A stretch of DNA of 64,000 bases from Paraburkholderia diazotrophica (GTDB lineage Bacteria > Pseudomonadota > Gammaproteobacteria > Burkholderiales > Burkholderiaceae). The DNA is taken from NCBI RefSeq assembly GCF_900108945.1, contig NZ_FNYE01000036.1:20585-84584 (forward strand), written 5' to 3'. Below the pieces are notes generated by a model, which worked only from the letters and a program-made list of their open reading frames with translations, was not told the origin of the DNA and ran no database searches. Both the position numbers and the translations under genes were made by a program. Below, piece after piece: positions 63,681 through 64,000 of this stretch (position 1 is its first letter; each line of letters opens with the position of its first letter).

Positions 63681-64000
63681 GGCAATGCTGATTAAGTCCA
63701 CCGCTTGTGCGCATCAAGCGTTATAGAGTGCACAAGCAACGAGAAAGGCAAAAGGCAATGAAGCAGCAGACGCTCGCAATGGCCGCGGATCAAGGCGCGG
63801 GGTTTGAGACCCGACGCAAACGCACGCGACGCGACGAGTTTCTTGACACGATGAACACGATCGTTCCGTGGACCGAACTGTGCGCGGTAATCGAGCCGTA
63901 CTATCCGAAACGCGGTAACGGTCGACCGCCGATTGGTTTGGAGCGCATGCTGCGGATTCACTTCGTGCAACACTGGTTCAATCTGGCCGACTTCGCTTGC
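63681..64000 (+). mobile_element. Left part of an IS5-family insertion sequence, cut by the window end
   Basis: The element seems to start at GGCAATGCTGATTAAG directly after CTAA (63677-63680), which fits the YTAR target of the IS5 group. The inner part is the transposase gene. The right end is outside the window, so the duplication cannot be verified. Confidence 0.7.
63758..64000 (+). CDS. IS5-family transposase, partial
   Basis: 81 residues of the N-terminus: MKQQTLAMAADQG, then RRKRTRRDEFLDTMNTIVPWTELCAVIEPYYPKRGNGRPPIGLERMLRIHFVQHWFNLAD. This is the standard beginning of IS5-group transposases. It differs from the element in qatC, so it is a separate IS. The gene runs off the end of the window without a stop. 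Confidence 0.92.
   Translation, partial: MKQQTLAMAADQGAGFETRRKRTRRDEFLDTMNTIVPWTELCAVIEPYYPKRGNGRPPIGLERMLRIHFVQHWFNLADFAC

Overview
The window looks like an accessory region, either a genomic island or a secondary replicon, of a Burkholderiaceae bacterium (Paraburkholderia, Burkholderia or Caballeronia type). This rests on the GC-rich codon use, the H-NS-type proteins with YRDPKTGATW repeats, a KfrA-like coiled-coil protein, several small families I associate with that group, and the dense insertion-sequence load. I see no rRNA, tRNA, CRISPR array or core housekeeping operon.

Layout. (1) 0.5-9.8 kb is a defence island. A Qat operon (KAP ATPase qatA, qatB, QueC-like qatC, TatD-like qatD) has qatC split by a complete IS5-family element with 16-bp inverted repeats and a CTAG duplication. 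Removing the element restores an exact 428-codon qatC. It is followed by a fragment of an OLD-like ATPase and a Thoeris system: one SIR2-SLOG ThsA with two TIR-type ThsB proteins, one on each side. (2) 10.2-17.2 kb holds a SET-domain protein, HU, a DUF1488 protein, a frameshifted IS200-like element, a tyrosine recombinase, a frameshifted KfrA-like gene and four unrecognised conserved-looking genes. (3) 18.1-25.5 kb is a signalling cluster. A VWA protein, a PP2C phosphatase and a Hanks-type kinase with zinc-ribbon, membrane and helix-hairpin-helix parts (YegL-YegK-YegI/TerY-P type) overlap by a few bases and are followed by a secreted Cys-repeat protein and small zinc-ribbon or membrane proteins. 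Two exported proteins are encoded divergently. (4) 26.0-33.2 kb has a YhaO/YhaN (SbcD/SbcC-like) nuclease-ATPase pair and a solitary AAA_13 ATPase resembling the anticodon nucleases RloC and PrrC. (5) 33.5-38 kb has an ISNCY-like element with a frameshift, a (GACA)19 microsatellite beside it, and three host-type genes. (6) 38.1-43.7 kb carries a toluene/benzene monooxygenase operon tmoABCDE with a good sigma-54 promoter but no reductase gene. It sits between two diverged inverted repeats of about 0.5 kb, each with a long palindrome and an IS6-like transposase relic, which looks like a decayed catabolic transposon. A salicylate-hydroxylase-like flavoprotein and a chemoreceptor follow.

(7) 47.9-58 kb is largely a graveyard: relics of IS630, IS5, IS91, an S9 peptidase, an H-NS protein and another hypothetical gene. 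Intact genes stand among them: a putative zinc peptidase, an AbiE-like antitoxin/nucleotidyltransferase pair with a clear operator, and an H-NS protein with two DNA-binding modules and a histone H1-like tail. (8) 58.6-63.7 kb is a small metabolic block: a class-V aminotransferase facing an MFS transporter, a cysteine-dioxygenase-like cupin and a LysR regulator on the opposite strand, and then a hot-dog thioesterase. The window ends inside another IS5-family element.

The main result is the IS-broken Qat operon directly beside an intact-looking two-TIR Thoeris system. Next are the YegLKI cluster with its envelope partners and the tmo operon bracketed by inverted IS relics.
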